A stretch of 34,626 nt of DNA from positions 1 through 34,626 of the IMG/VR virus record IMGVR_UViG_3300031673_000256; one strand, 5' to 3'. The translations under genes and the position numbers were made by a program. Under the pieces are notes generated by a model, which worked only from the letters and a program-made list of their open reading frames with translations, was not told the DNA's origin and did not search any database. This DNA is from a virus. Shown here piece by piece: positions 33,919 through 34,626 of this stretch (position 1 is the stretch's first letter; each line of letters begins with the position of its first letter).

Positions 33919-34626
33919 TAGATATTCCCCGTAATCGCCCGCTTCTGATCAACGTACCCGATTTCGTCAACCGCCCGATCAACGTAACCCGTCACCGCCA
34001 CCGCCTGCTCGATGTAAACCGTGGTCGCCCATCCCTGCTCGATGTACCCTGTAACCGCCCGCTCCTGCTCGATATACCCCGTCACCGCCAGAATATTGCT
34101 CAGCACCACCGCCGGCCCCGTCGTACTCACCACCACCGTCCCGACCACCGGCGTCACCGTCACACTCCCCAGCACCACCCCGGGCTCTACCCCACCGGCC
34201 ACCGCCCCCACCGGCCCCGGCCCCACCGTCACCGACCCGAACATCACCCCAGGTCCTACCCCACCACAAACCACCGTCCCCACATCCGGCGTGATCCACA
34301 CACTGGAGGTGACCACCAACCCCCCCGCACTCGCCCCGACCGCCGTCCCCGCACCTGGGCTGAGCGCCAGACTCCCCAACACCACCGTCCCCCCCGCGCT
34401 CGCCGCGATCGCCACCGACGCCGCCGGCCCCACCGCCACACTCCCCAATACCACCACCGGCGCCGACGTCGCCGCCACCGCCGTCCCCGCGCCAGGCCCC
34501 AGCGCCAGGCTCCCCAGCACCACCGCCGGGGCTGTGGAGGTCACCACCGCCGTCCCCGCATCCGGGCTCAGCGCCAGGCTCCCCAGCACCACCGCCGGGG
34601 CTGTGGAGGTCACCACCACCGTCCCC
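33918..34626 (-). CDS. Repetitive beta-rich structural protein (5' end cut by window edge)
   Basis: The frame is open through the right edge, giving at least 235 residues. The first part is ~23-residue repeats around APAVVLGSLALSPDAGTAV (at least six recognisable, 69 bp each, the last two near-identical at 34512 and 34581). Repeats diverge toward the C-terminus. The last ~60 residues switch to short repeats of AVTGYIEQER type (about six). No family is recognised. Because it precedes head-tail connectors it may be a capsid decoration or fibre-like protein. Composition is strongly Val/Gly/Ala/Ser. Confidence 0.65.
   Translation of the reverse strand, partial: GTVVVTSTAPAVVLGSLALSPDAGTAVVTSTAPAVVLGSLALGPGAGTAVAATSAPVVVLGSVAVGPAASVAIAASAGGTVVLGSLALSPGAGTAVGASAGGLVVTSSVWITPDVGTVVCGGVGPGVMFGSVTVGPGPVGAVAGGVEPGVVLGSVTVTPVVGTVVVSTTGPAVVLSNILAVTGYIEQERAVTGYIEQGWATTVYIEQAVAVTGYVDRAVDEIGYVDQKRAITGNI

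Noticed and set aside
1-34626. tRNA, tmRNA or rRNA genes
   Set aside because: No cloverleaf with a recognisable T-loop or conserved rRNA sequence was noticed on either strand; a tRNAscan run would settle it.

Overview
This window is most of the genome of a temperate, tailed (siphophage-like) virus or prophage, very probably of a GC-rich bacterium. Seen directly: a terminase pair, portal, head-tail connectors, tail terminator, tail tube, G/GT chaperones, tape measure, Dit/Tal-like proteins and a fibre, plus holin and endolysin genes, a repressor, two recombinases and a ParA/ParB set. A Chloroflexota host is my inference. It rests on the simple intergenic repeats (GGATTAC heptads, AACGCAGATG units, GGAGACAAG and CCCCACA runs), a Thr/Pro-rich secreted protein, and the style of the DnaA-domain-I and membrane/winged-helix proteins. 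No search was run.

Layout. Almost everything is transcribed leftward (minus strand), so the order below runs from high to low coordinates. Head completion and tail: 34626-21722 (repeat protein, Ig-like protein, three or four connectors, HK97 gp10-like, tail terminator, a GT-A glycosyltransferase, tail tube, G and GT chaperones with a GGGAAAC slippery site, a GT-C-like membrane protein, tape measure, Dit/Tal-like, HxH fibre). Lysogeny: 19467-21684 on the plus strand (XRE repressor, small membrane protein, large serine recombinase), behind a control region rich in TTACCA half-sites. Early/maintenance: 19192-6548 (RHH protein, small unknowns, tyrosine recombinase, PD-(D/E)XK nuclease, small regulators, GreA-C-like protein, ParB-like, zinc proteins, ParA, RHH partner, iterons, DnaA-domain-I protein). 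Lysis and packaging: 6251-1 (winged-helix protein, promoter plus operator, holin, TM/coiled-coil protein, two peptidase-like lysins, zinc ribbon, TerS, TerL, portal). The portal runs off the left edge and the right edge lies inside a post-capsid gene. The capsid genes therefore appear to be what is missing, and the window looks like a circular or permuted genome opened in the head module.

How it may work together. The serine recombinase beside the repressor looks like the integrase. ParA, an RHH protein, a ParB-like protein, an iteron array, a DnaA-domain-I protein next to an AT-rich repeat-bearing spacer, and a Xer-like tyrosine recombinase together look like plasmid maintenance. A phage-plasmid lifestyle is a reasonable hypothesis.

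The most unusual structure is in the non-coding DNA: (1) 14 copies at 8 sites of a repeat (minus strand ACAACAACGGATTGGGAAAG), seven of the sites in leaders of structural genes; (2) three leader or intragenic terminator hairpins whose loops share GTGAGG; (3) a near-consensus lysis promoter overlapped by a perfect 14-bp palindrome and followed by one of those hairpins; (4) a roughly 145-nt element closed by a 14-bp stem next to the tyrosine recombinase; (5) C-over-G excess on the plus strand that persists even where genes are encoded on the plus strand.
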